From: Tetrahymena elliotti 4EA
Lineage: Eukaryota; Ciliophora; Oligohymenophorea; Hymenostomatida; Tetrahymenidae
NCBI GenBank assembly: GCA_000231825.2
Contig: AFXF02001796.1
Coordinates: 169,707-233,706, forward strand
DNA: 64,000 nucleotides
Direction: 5' to 3'
Position numbers and translations under genes: made by a program. Below are positions 24,728-35,140 of this stretch, piece after piece. The stretch's first letter is position 1; every line of letters begins with the position of its first letter. The notes below the pieces were generated by a model that had not been told where the DNA came from, did no database searches, and saw only the letters and a program-made list of their open reading frames with translations.

Positions 24728-25776
24728 CGAAAAAAATAATTTTCAACAAAATACAAATAAAAGATAAATTCTATCAATTAAATCTTTAATTTTAAACAAA
24801 CTTTAGAAAAAAACTATTCACTCATTCTTAATACATTTTTTTTAAATTACATCAAAAAATCTAAAAAAATATTAAGAAAAACGATCATTTGGTTTCAAAT
24901 ATTGATAACTAATATTTTATTTTTTTTGGAAAAAAAATTTTGTATTTCTATCTCACAAATCCTTCTTTTTTTTTAAGTATTTTCTTAATGATTTTTTTAA
25001 TTACTTAATTTTAGAATTAGCTAAATACAATTTAATTTTACTGAAATATTTTGTATCAAAATTTGAATTTCACCTAATATTGATATTCATATATTAAATC
25101 TATTTAATTTTTTTACAATATTTGATATATTAATGATTCTTAAAAAAACTATTTAAGTATGCTTATTAATCTAATCCAAATATTATCTTTGATTTAAATT
25201 TACTTTCTGTTCTTTTTATTTCTTTTTAGTTTAAAATTTTTTAATATTCTATTTCATTTTTTTCAATAAAAGCATCATCAATCAAAGATTTTTTTAATTT
25301 CTAAGGTCTTAAGGACTTTAAATTGATTGCTTATTTTATTGATAAAATAGAGGATTGGTTATTAGTTAATACCATTTTCACTATTTTTTATTTAAGTTTG
25401 CATATCTCGTAAACCATACTTTTATTTTAACATTGAGAAATAAAATTAATTTAAAAATAATATAGCTGTTGAAAAGTTTTTGGAGAAAGAATTTTTAGAA
25501 AATTCTTTTTGAGATACTATAGATATATTAAAATTTTGTGATGTTTTTTTTGTTATGCAAGATCATAAAAAATTTAATTAAGGTTTATTTTATTACAAAA
25601 TATTAAAAAGTTATTAAAAGATATTTATTATTCAAAATTAATTAAATTTATTATTATCAAATAAGTAAAGGCTTATAAAGATACTTTAAAATTCACAACA
25701 ACTATAGCTACAGTATAATTTTTAAAATTAAATAGAAGTTTCTATTTGTAAAATTAGAAAAAAAGTTTAAGCATAC
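24728..25776. other. AT-rich spacer
   Basis: Long T- and A-rich stretches with no coding signal in either direction. It should hold the kinase gene's 3' UTR and the promoter of the gene at 25777. Confidence 0.6.
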
Positions 25777-28314
25777 ATGATTAGGCAACTATTTAGAGCA
25801 ATTAATTGCAACTTTATCTAAAAAGATGTTAGAAATTTATAGATGATACCTAGTTATTTTGTGAGGGGTCGCAGTCCTTTTAATTTCTACTCATTCGAAG
25901 AAGAAATACATAAATTAAAGCTACTTTAAGAACAATAGAAAAATAAATAGCAGAATTATCGCAAAGGTGTTTCGCCATTAGTAAAGTAGAGCATTGAAGA
26001 TTTAAATACTTTGTATAGAGAGCATAATATGCTTAATTTTGAAGTAGATTAAAATTTCTAGTCTAAAAGAAATAATTAATCATTTAGATAGAAAGTCAAA
26101 AATAGAGAAGATTTATAAAGTTTTCAGCATTTGAAAATTCAAAGTGCTATCAAGATAGCTTATATAATTCTAGATAACCAGAATAAAACCAAGGAGAATT
26201 AACTCAATAATTATGAGCAGGCTATGGTTTTGGAAGTTTTCTTTTATAATATTTTGCTATCTTTCTTGTGCGAATAGCCTGAGATATTTCAAAAAATTCT
26301 AAATAAGTAGGAAAACGGTCCTTTGATTGATGAAATCTATGTTATTAAAAGTTTTATGTCCTATTTTTTTTCAATGCCTAACTGCATAGATATAGTTTCA
26401 GAAAGCCCTCAATTATTTAAATTTATTGTGAAGACAGCTGAAATTTTGTAGATAAATTAAGAAGTTGTAATCCCTTTTATTCAATAGTTTTTGAATAAAA
26501 CATCATAAGAAGGAATTTATTATAAATCTTTATATGACATTACTATGATATTTTTACCTATTTCTGATTATATGGCTGAAAGCAGATTTAATTTGCTTAA
26601 AATAGGGTAATTAGATAACTCTAAAGCTCTTGATATAGGCAATATATCATTAATTGTTCGTTAATTACTGAATATCAAAGAATCAAACAACTATCATAAC
26701 AAAAGAAATGTAAGTAGAGAAGAGATTGGTAATCTTTGCAAACTATTCTTTTGCTTAGTAAGAGTTAATTAAGGAAGAGGAAAAGTTTGTTTGGATCTTT
26801 CTGAAGCTATTTTAACTAGTAATTTTGAGTACTTAACTGAAATTGAAATGACAAGTGTTATATATTCTCTCATTAAATTAGAATATAATAAAAATACTGA
26901 AGTTTCTTTTGAACGTAAAATTAAAAGAGAAATGCCAAACTTAATATTTGACTACGAGACAAAAATTGAAAAAATGCTCTAAACAGGATACTTTAATCAT
27001 GCTCGTATCCCATACATTTTATATTGTCTTTAAAAGACTTCTAAATTTAGACCTCAGTACAGAAAAACTTAAGTTCAATATATCTGTCAAAACTTAATTC
27101 AAATTGTCATGAAAAACTATGAAAAATATTAAGCACAAGAAATTGTAACTATTATTTACTCTCTTAAAGTAATTAGCCCTTCTTTCTAAAAAGAAATTGA
27201 GGACCTCTACAGGGCATACTTCCTTAAGCTTGCTATTGAACAATAGAAGAGAGAAGTTAATCAAAAACAATTACAAGAAAATAATAATAAAACCTCAGAT
27301 GAAGAAGATGAAGCACCTAAAACCTAAGATAATAAAGGAAATACACCAAAATAATAGGAAAAAAATAATAAGAATGAGGCCAATAAAAAATCTAAAATAG
27401 AAACTCTTTAAGATTCAAAATAAGATGATTAAGATGATGCTTAATTTTTGAATAACTATATGAACTAGGAATATTTAAGTCAAGAAGGATAAGATGTTCA
27501 AATAAGCAAAATAGTAAAAGAGAACCAAAGCAATAATAATAATGAATTAAAAAATCAAAACAATAACTAATAAAAAAAAGAAAAATAGAATGTCTAATTA
27601 GTGAGCAACAAATAATAAAAAATCCAAGGATATAACATTAAAATGCAGAAAATGAGAAACACATTTTAATACTTTTAGCAACTTTAGGGATTGGATATTT
27701 TATGCCTTTTTATTGGTATTAGAAATTTCAATAAGAACTAAAATAAGCACACAAAAGAAAAACTTAACTCTATCTTTATAATTAATTAACAGCTTTTTAA
27801 ACTATTTCTTTCAAAATTAAACTACATAAATGATCATTTGAAGATAAAAATACTTTATGAAGTATCTTATAATCATCCTGAATTGCTAGATTCTTATTTG
27901 TTTGAAAAAAATTTCTAAGATTGGATAATATCAATTGAAGACAACCTACACAAGTTAAATAATTTTGACTTTATCGCTCTTGGGTTTATTATGAAAAAAT
28001 ATGCTCGTCTTTTTGCATACCATATTGAATTTTGGAAGAAATATGCAGACGAATCAAGCAGAAGAAAATTTTAGGGTACGCTAGAGAATCAAAGAATAAA
28101 AGTTGTACATTCCAATATGTCTGACTTCTATTAAAAATGCTTAAACAGCTCTTCAGTAAACTAAAAACAAGAAGTAATGAGAATAAATAAAGTTCGTATA
28201 GCCTATGAAAAAATAAATTATTTTCTAGAAAATCAAGGAAGTATTGAATATGATGGCGAATAGTCAAATCAAAATGAAGACCTAGATATCGACAGTTTCG
28301 AACAATATAGATGA
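25777..28314 (+). CDS. Large helical protein with mitochondrial-type N-terminus
   Basis: A single exon encodes 845 residues, from ATG 25777 to TGA 28312-28314. The N-terminus (MIRQLFRAINCNF, then FVRGRSPFNFYSF) is basic, aromatic and free of acidic residues for the first 15 positions, as in mitochondrial presequences. Residues 130-480 are helical-repeat-like, e.g. AMVLEVFFYNILLSFLCEQP, EEIGNLCKLFFCLVRVNQG, LTEIEMTSVIYSLIKLEYN and FNHARIPYILYCLQK. A charged Asn/Lys/Gln-rich insert (about 485-620) separates this from a second helical part (NTFQYFQQLQGLDILCLFIG, LNNFDFIALGFIMKKYARL). The repeat style resembles mitochondrial RNA-metabolism proteins such as FASTK or OPR types, but no RAP or other diagnostic domain is visible, so this is inference. 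Confidence 0.7.
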
Positions 28315-28752
28315 TTCAAAATATTTTAAAAATAAAATTTTGATTAAATTTGAATACTTAAAAAATGTTTATTTATTTCAAAAGAAACTTAAATTTAGTT
28401 TAGTTATTCATCTTCCTTACACAAATAACCTTTTTAATCTTAATTTAACATTAAAGCCTTTTTTAAATTAATTAATACTTTTCATTAATTAATTTTATAG
28501 ACAATTAAATAATTTTTATTCAAGTAACCTTCATGCCAAAATTACTTGCATTTAACTATAAAGCGTCTCTTTTCTGATGAAGTTTCTTTTATTCCTTTTA
28601 CACTTGACAAAATTTTAAATTAATCCTGTTATTCATCAATAATTTTTAATTTAAATCAATATATCCTCTGATTGAATATTATAATTAATTTATTAAAAAA
28701 ATTAAGCAATTAAAATAAGCAAAAAAAATAATTATAAAAAGGATTTCTTAGA
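28315..28752. other. Short AT-rich spacer
   Basis: 3' UTR of the upstream gene and promoter of the DJ-1/PfpI gene; nothing further recognised. Confidence 0.55.
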
Positions 28753-29337
28753 ATGACTAAAAATATTTTGATCTTAGCTGGTGATTTCGTTGAAGATTAT
28801 GAAATCATGGTCCCCTTCTAATCTCTTCTTTTATTAGGTTTTTAGGTTCATGTTGTATGCCCCGATAAAAAATCTGGTGATAAGGTTAAAACTGCTATCC
28901 ATGATTTCGAAGGTGACTAAACCTATACTGAAAAGCCTGGACATAATTTCGTATTGAACTACTCTTTTGATGATGTCAAGCCTGAAAATTATCACGGTTT
29001 AGTTTTACCTGGTGGAAGAGCTCCTGAATATTTAAGATTAAATGAAAAAGTTCTTTAAATTACTAAACATTTCGTTGATGCCAAAAAGCCTATCTTATCT
29101 ATTTGCCATGGTGTCTAAATTTTAACTGCTCTTAAAGGTTCAATCACTGGTCACAACGTAACTGCTTACTATGCTTGCTAAACAGAAGTTGAACTTGCTG
29201 GCGGTATCTACAAAAAAGTTGGTGCTGATGAAGCCGTTACTGACCACAATATTGTTTCAACTCCTGCTTGGCCTGGACATTAATAATCAATTAAGGCTTT
29301 TGCTGAATTACTTGGCATAAAAATTACTCACAACTGA
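28753..29337 (+). CDS. PfpI/DJ-1 superfamily protein (ThiJ-like), 194 residues
   Basis: A single exon from ATG 28753 to TGA 29335-29337. The whole protein is one class I glutamine-amidotransferase-like domain of the PfpI type: [19 protein letters not shown] at the N-terminus, [15 protein letters not shown] (residues 82-96) with the conserved glycines and Glu92, the nucleophile elbow [11 protein letters not shown] with Cys118-His119, and a C-terminal VSTPAWPGH. Length is normal for the family. Members act on the cysteine as peptidases, chaperones or protein/nucleotide deglycases; which applies here cannot be told from sequence. There is no signal peptide, so it is probably cytosolic. Codon use is strongly biased (AAC, TTC, GGT, GTC), pointing to high expression. 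It stands alone with no co-oriented close neighbour. Confidence 0.9.
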
Positions 29338-30388
29338 GATAAATAAATATAAGTAACTATGTATTATTAATTATTGAAAAAGGAATCATTTGCTATCAAA
29401 TAGAATTGAGCATTTATATTTTTTTGTTAGTAAAAATTTGCTTTGATTATAAAATTTGAAAGTTATTTTTTTATTTTATTCATATCTATCTAATCTCAAT
29501 TAAATTAGTCAATTTTTGATATTATTAATTACAAAATGATGAAATAAAAAGATACTCAATAAATTAATTATCTTTTGAATTAATAATTTGACAAATTATA
29601 TCTTTTGACTGGATTAACAGGAGAAACAATTTTTTAATGAACAATATGACCAATAATGTAATTTAAGTTTTTAAAATCCTTGACAATATTGAACGGCAAT
29701 ACAAATAAAAAATTTTGCATTTCTTCTTTTTATGTAAACTTTATTAAATTGATAAAATAATCATCAATTACTTTATTTAAACTTCTTATCATAACAGCAT
29801 AAATCTAATGAATAATAAAAAATATGAGCTCTGGTATCTTTTAATTTATAAAAATATACTAAAATAATTATCAGTCTCAAAAGTCTCAAAAAGGAGACTG
29901 TAAGATATATTAATTTACCTATTCTTGACTTTTCACTTTTACGATAAATCAAAATAAATATCATTTCCAAAAAATAAATGGCTTGCTGGAAAAGTCTAAG
30001 TTTTATTTTTCTTCATGATTGAATTTTATAATTAAATCTGGAATTATTCTCAAAAATAGTTGAAAATTAGAGTAAAATAACCTTAAAATTAATAAGAATA
30101 AATTAAGTTATTCATAAAAAGGAACAAAATAAAAAATTTTAAACTAAAAAATGCTCAGGATCATAACAAAAAATATTTTTCACTTTGACTTACTGCTCTT
30201 CTTGATTTAATAATACATTATTTTTTTTGTTTAAGATCAAATAAAATAGTTTCTTGATTCTAAAGTAGAAAAACAGAAAATTTTAGTTGTATAAATATTA
30301 TAAATTTTTATTTTACCAACTATTTTAGATTACTTTGAAAATTGTGTAAGATATTGCAAGTAACAGATAAATAATTATTAAATTTAGA
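29338..30388. other. Spacer between convergent genes
   Basis: AT-rich; lies between the 3' ends of the PfpI gene (plus) and the nucleoside hydrolase gene (minus). No coding region is supported. Confidence 0.6.
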
Positions 30389-31462
30389 TCATTTCATAGG
30401 TGAATTTTAATTAGCTTTTTCTAAAGCAGATAGCATTTCTTACCAAAAAAGTTCTTTATTTATTCCAGAAGTTATGTTACAGTTTGGCTATTTACCTGTA
30501 ACATTGTATTCGTCTACTACAGTTCTTCCTAAACAAAGTTAGCTAGCAGTATCAATCTCCACATTTCTAAATTTTATAGTGAAAGCCTCTGGATTTATTA
30601 CATAAAAAACAGATACTGGATCATGTAAAGGTGCATAATCCCATCCATATCTCTATTTATATCTTCCCATATAATAGGTTAAGAAACCAATTACATTTTT
30701 GCTAAATTCTGATTTGTATTACTCAATTTTCTATATAATTACTTATGTAACTCCTACTGTATTTGTTAAGTCTATAGGTGCTAAAGTTATGCTCAATCCT
30801 GATGAAAAAACAATTTTAGCAGCTTCTGGATCAGACACTTTAAATAATTTTTTAAAATTTAATATTAAATAGATAAGTATTAAAATGTATTTACTTATAT
30901 TAAATTCGGCTGCAGGTGTTTGGTTTCCAAGAAAAACTGCCCCTCCCATTAAAGATATTTATTCAATATAATTTTTTATATCAGGATAAATTGTTAAGAG
31001 TATAGCCAAATTAGAGTATGCCCCTGTAGCTACAAAATGTACCTTTTATGATTAATTTTTAATAGTATGATAAATTTTGTGAAAAACATCATCTTCTATA
31101 GCTTCTTATTCAGTTTAAGGTAAGTTACAGCCATCAATACCACTCTCACCATGGAATTAGATGCTTATTTTTTCTCTCCTAACAATTGCCTATTCTAAAC
31201 CTCTATAAACAGGTATTCCATTAATACCACCCATTTTTAAAACTTTCAATGCATTGTTTGTCACTTTTTCAATCGAACTGTTTCCATGTACAGTAGAGAC
31301 ACCTATTTTTAATCATTTATTCTTATGAATGACTGTAATAAAAATAAGAATACCTAATAACTTTATCTTATCACTATAAGCTGCTAAAAATATTGCCATA
31401 GCATCATCTGCTCCCGGATCACAATCTAGCCAGACTAATTTTTTGTTTTATTCTCCTTACAT
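30389..31462 (-). CDS. Inosine-uridine preferring nucleoside hydrolase, 321 residues
   Basis: Three exons on the minus strand (31354-31462, 30895-31302, 30389-30837) joined across 51 and 57 nt introns. The N-terminus reads [19 protein letters not shown], the calcium-binding DxDPGxDD signature of the nucleoside hydrolases. Further family landmarks are [53 protein letters not shown] followed by DPEAAKIVF, and the late histidine motif [13 protein letters not shown]. The enzyme cleaves the N-glycosidic bond of ribonucleosides, releasing base and ribose, in purine/pyrimidine salvage. Length is normal (310-330). The second intron join gives [14 protein letters not shown], exactly as the family expects, which supports the splice sites. 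Substrate preference cannot be fixed from sequence. Confidence 0.9.
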
Positions 31463-32438
31463 TTTCTTTATTTATTTTGAAAGTAAATTGAACAAAAAAA
31501 AAGATATTAAAAATATTAAAATAAAATTCAACAAATAATCTAACTATAATCATTAGCATTTTAAAAGATTTCAATCCAAATACTATGAAAATACTATTTT
31601 AAACAAGTTAAGTAAAAAGTTAAGACATTTCAAGAAATTTTCATAATTTTTAAGATAAGTTCTATAAAATTAGTAAAAAATATCTCTCAATCTAAGTTAA
31701 TATTCTTGATTCACAAATTAAAGAGAGTAAGACTTAAAATATTCTTTTTAATTTTTAGTAAAACAATTTTCATTGCAAATAAGTTATAGTTAAAAATAAA
31801 ATTTTTCTTGAGATGTGCTTAAGAGTATAAGAGTAAGGTTATATTTAATTAAATCTTTAATTTATCAAATCAAAATTCAACTAATTTGATTTTGAAAATC
31901 CATATTCTAAGATTCTCAAATAAGATAAGATAAAATTAAAGATTGACTGACTTCTTATGAAAATATGTAAGGTGGAACTGTTTATTTTTCTTTTCATTAA
32001 GTAAGAGTTCAAATTTTTAAAATGATAAATAGATTCTGTTTTTACAAAAAATTATTTGGATTGTAAATCATTGTTGATTTTTTTAAATAATATTAAGTCC
32101 TCTTAGTTTTATAATTGATTCTTCGAACACAAAATATAGTTATTAATAAATGAAATATTGTTTTGCTTATTTTTTTCATTCTCAAACATGCTAGCATATA
32201 TTATCAGTCTTCATATCAGAACAATTTTTTAAAATATTGATTTTATCTTATAAATTTAGAATTTATTTTAAAGGTAATGTTTCTTATGGGAGAAATAATT
32301 TAGGTAATTTTTTATTTAGAAATGCATACAAATGTAAACAAAATAATTCTAACTAAACAATTTATATAATATATTAAATTAAAAAATGTGTATAATTTGT
32401 TATTTTTAGGTTTAAGGGAATAGGAAATTAAAATATTC
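31463..32438. other. AT-rich spacer between two minus-strand genes
   Basis: Should hold the promoter of the nucleoside hydrolase gene and the 3' UTR of the RanGAP gene. No gene recognised. Confidence 0.6.
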
Positions 32439-33826
32439 TCAAATATGGAGATTGGCGAAGTCCTTAACTAATTGGGCAGCAGGGTCTTCTTCTTCTTCAT
32501 CATCACTTTCGAAGTTGCTAAGACCTTCCTTGTCACCAAACTTTTCCTTATAGTATTTTTGAGTTGCAGAGTTAAAGTCATTACCCTTAATATCTAATCT
32601 CTATTGATTTTAAAGATAAATTGTTTAATGATAAGTTGATTTAATTAAATATTAATTTAATAAATGATTTTTTTTGAATAATTTACCTTTAATTCACTGT
32701 TTCTTGAGAGTAAAATATCAATTAATTTTTTGGCTTAGTTTGAATTTAATTCAGCATAGTTGTATCCAAGTTTTTCAAGTTTAACTTCGGATTCTTCAAG
32801 AGCTTCAATAATAGTATCATTTTCATCTTCTTCAATGTTGCAATCAGAAATATTGAGAGCCTTAAGCTTCTTGCAAGTCTTAATGAGATTAGCCATTTCT
32901 TCAATAGTTTCTTCTTTAAGGAAGTTATCTCTAATATCTAATAATTCAAGGTCGGGGCAGTTTGCAACAAGAGATTTAAGTAAAGCTAACATACCATCTT
33001 TCTTAATAACATCTTAAAATACAATTAATTCCTTTAATTTAGTAAGGTTGGGTAAAGCTTCAGCAATAGCAATAGCACCAGGATTTTCAGCTCTATTACG
33101 AGTAATAGCGAATTTTTCTAAATTAGGGGTACCCTTAGCAAGGGCAGCAGAGATAGTTTTGACACCATCAATACCTAAACCAGCATTGTTGATCAAAAAT
33201 ACCTTAAGATTAGTAGCTTATTCCAAGAAAGGACTTAAAGCAATAGCACCAAAAGGATTGACAGCATTATCAGAAATATCTAATTCAATAATATTCTTTC
33301 CAATCAAACCATTTCCCAAAAATCCAATAGCTTCAGGTAATTCAGTTTTAAGTCTAGAAACAAATGTGTCATGGACATCAACTCTCTAATATTAATTTTA
33401 ATAAATGTTGAATTTTTAGTAATTTATTTTATTTGATGTGTAATAAATTTTGGCGGAATTTCTGATAGAAAGCATTATTTAGCAAGAAAATAAGCTCAAA
33501 AATGACTTGCAAGAAAATAATAAAAAAATAAATCCAGCAATATTTGAAGTTAACTTTAAATGCTTAGTATAGGTAAATAGGATTTATTAATCATAATTTT
33601 AATAATAAATTACAGTGACTTTTGTAGATTTCTTGAATAATTCACCAATTTGTTCACAGAATTTTTTAGAGTAAGAATTACCAGTTAAAACAATATGTTC
33701 AATATTGTTTTCGATATTCTTTTCTAAAGTTTCGACTTCTTCCTTATCTAGGTTGCTCAACTCCTCAATCTTTTTTTCCTTATCAGGACGAACTCTAACG
33801 ACGAACTTGCTAATACTTCCTTCCAT
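32439..33826 (-). CDS. Ran GTPase-activating protein (RanGAP), 357 residues
   Basis: Three exons (33614-33826, 32687-33385, 32439-32600) joined by GT...AG introns. The protein is built of long leucine-rich repeats of the ribonuclease-inhibitor/RanGAP type: IIELDISDNAVNPFGAIALS, VFLINNAGLGIDGVKTISAA, FAITRNRAENPGAIAIAEAL, LELLDIRDNFLKEETIEEM and KALNISDCNIEEDEND. The RNRAEN block corresponds to the RNRLEN block of Rna1/RanGAP1, which carries the arginine needed for catalysis. A short acidic tail (FESDDEEEEDPAAQ) and a terminal helix (QLVKDFANLHI) complete it, as in yeast Rna1; the SUMO-target C-terminal domain of animal RanGAP1 is absent. It stimulates GTP hydrolysis by Ran at the cytoplasmic side of nuclear pores. 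Codon bias (AAC, GGT, AAG, TTC) suggests strong expression. Confidence 0.88.
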
Positions 33827-33932
33827 TTCTTATTTTTATTGTTGTAGTTGCTATTTATTAATTAATTTATTTTCTTATTTATTATTAGATTTTTTCTTTT
33901 TAATTAATAATTTATCAATCTTGGAGACTAAG

Positions 33933-33939
33933 TACGCGA
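33933..33939. promoter_or_regulatory. CGCG core upstream of RanGAP
   Basis: The string TACGCGA followed by an A-run lies about 107 bases upstream of the RanGAP start codon, in otherwise AT-only sequence. It resembles the CGCG cores of E2F or MluI-box type cell-cycle elements. This is a motif-level guess. Confidence 0.25.
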
Positions 33940-34710
33940 AAAATTTCAAGCAAAAAGGAAGCAACTAAATTTTTATGTAATTAATTTAATGACTTGACTA
34001 ATTCAGTTTTTCTAAATTTAGTTTAAAAATTTAGATATTTGAAAAGGAAATGAGTAGTAGTGAGTTCAAAGATAAAGAGATAAATCGAAAATAAATTGAC
34101 TTGATAGATATCAGCTATAATAATTTATTAAATTAATTAGTTAATTGATTCATCATTAAATTTGTCAAGTTTTAATTTATCTTTTTTAGTTTATGATAAA
34201 ATTCTGATTTTATTTCTTTTTAATATAATTTCAAATTTATTAGTAAATCCATTTAACTTTTGTTATAAAATAATATTAATGATTTAAATGATATTTTATT
34301 TTAAAAGTACATTAATAAGTGGATAGATAGATTGATATAAATATATCTAATTAAATTAGTAATTTCAAAAACTACATTTTCTATTTTTTAAAATTATCAT
34401 TAATAAATGATGCTTTAGATTTACTGATAAATTATAAAATAAGATTTTTATCAAAAAATTATTAAAAAAAATTCTACTTTTAAATTAGAAATATTTTAGA
34501 TTGAAAAATTATTCAAGGGAAAAATGATTTTGAAAAAATATTTTATAATTTGATGATTTAGACACATTTATTTAAGATTTAATTTTAGATATTTATTTGA
34601 TTGATAACAGTTAATATATTTGAGTTTTATTTATAAAGAAATAAGTCTTTTCTAATAAGCGTTTAAATTTATTTACTTAGATTTCAATCTTGTTAAAAGT
34701 GTATTAAATT

Positions 34711-34767
34711 TGCGCGTAAAATTTAATATTTTTAAAGTATTGATTGGAAGAGGAAATAGCGCAAAAA
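34711..34767. promoter_or_regulatory. Paired GCGC cores (TTTGCGCG and AGCGCAAAAA)
   Basis: AAATTTGCGCGTAAAATTT at 34706-34724 is near-palindromic, and AGCGCAAAAA at 34758-34767 has the opposite orientation 45 bases on. CG dinucleotides are very rare in this window, so such runs stand out. TTTGCGC resembles an E2F half-site. A third core is at 34920. Confidence 0.3.
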
Positions 34768-34914
34768 TGCATTATTAATCAATTAATTTATGTTTTTTAT
34801 AAGATTAATTGTATGAAAATCACTATATTTAATATCTATATTATTTCTAAAATATTTTATCTTAAAATTTTAACAATTGATTAAAGCAGGTATTAATTAA
34901 AAATTCATTTTTTA

Positions 34915-34935
34915 ATAAGTGCGCGCTTAAATTTA
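34915..34935. promoter_or_regulatory. Near-palindromic GCGCGC element
   Basis: AAGTGCGCGCTTAAATTT sits about 210 bases upstream of the chosen start of the PHD/DDT gene. It is the most GC-rich string of the surrounding kilobase and shares its GCGCG core and AAATTT flank with the site at 34711. Confidence 0.3.
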
Positions 34936-35140
34936 AGAAAAATGCCATTAAGCTTTAAGGTATATTGTAATTGTTCATTTTTATATTTTAATAAATCAAC
35001 TATTTCAGCAAGCCCAGCTAAGAAATAAATTAAAGCCAAAAAATACTAATTAACCAAATAAATTAAAAAATCTTAATAAATTCTTTTGATTTTTGAAACT
35101 CAAACAAAGTAATATAAGAATAATAGAAAGAAGAGCTAAT

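Larger units (their letters stand above)
33827..35140. other. Divergent promoter region between RanGAP and the PHD/DDT gene
   Basis: 1.3 kb between two gene starts that face apart. It is extremely AT-rich but contains isolated CG-rich cores (listed separately). A short ATG-initiated piece followed by a GTATAT...TTTCAG interval at 34943-35025 could be a non-coding or alternative 5' exon of the plus-strand gene. I could not join it in frame. Confidence 0.5.

Noticed and set aside
30743..30949. 68-codon frame reading [16 protein letters not shown] then continuing through an internal stretch
   Set aside because: It is real nucleoside hydrolase sequence but includes an unspliced 57 nt intron; reported within the full spliced gene instead.
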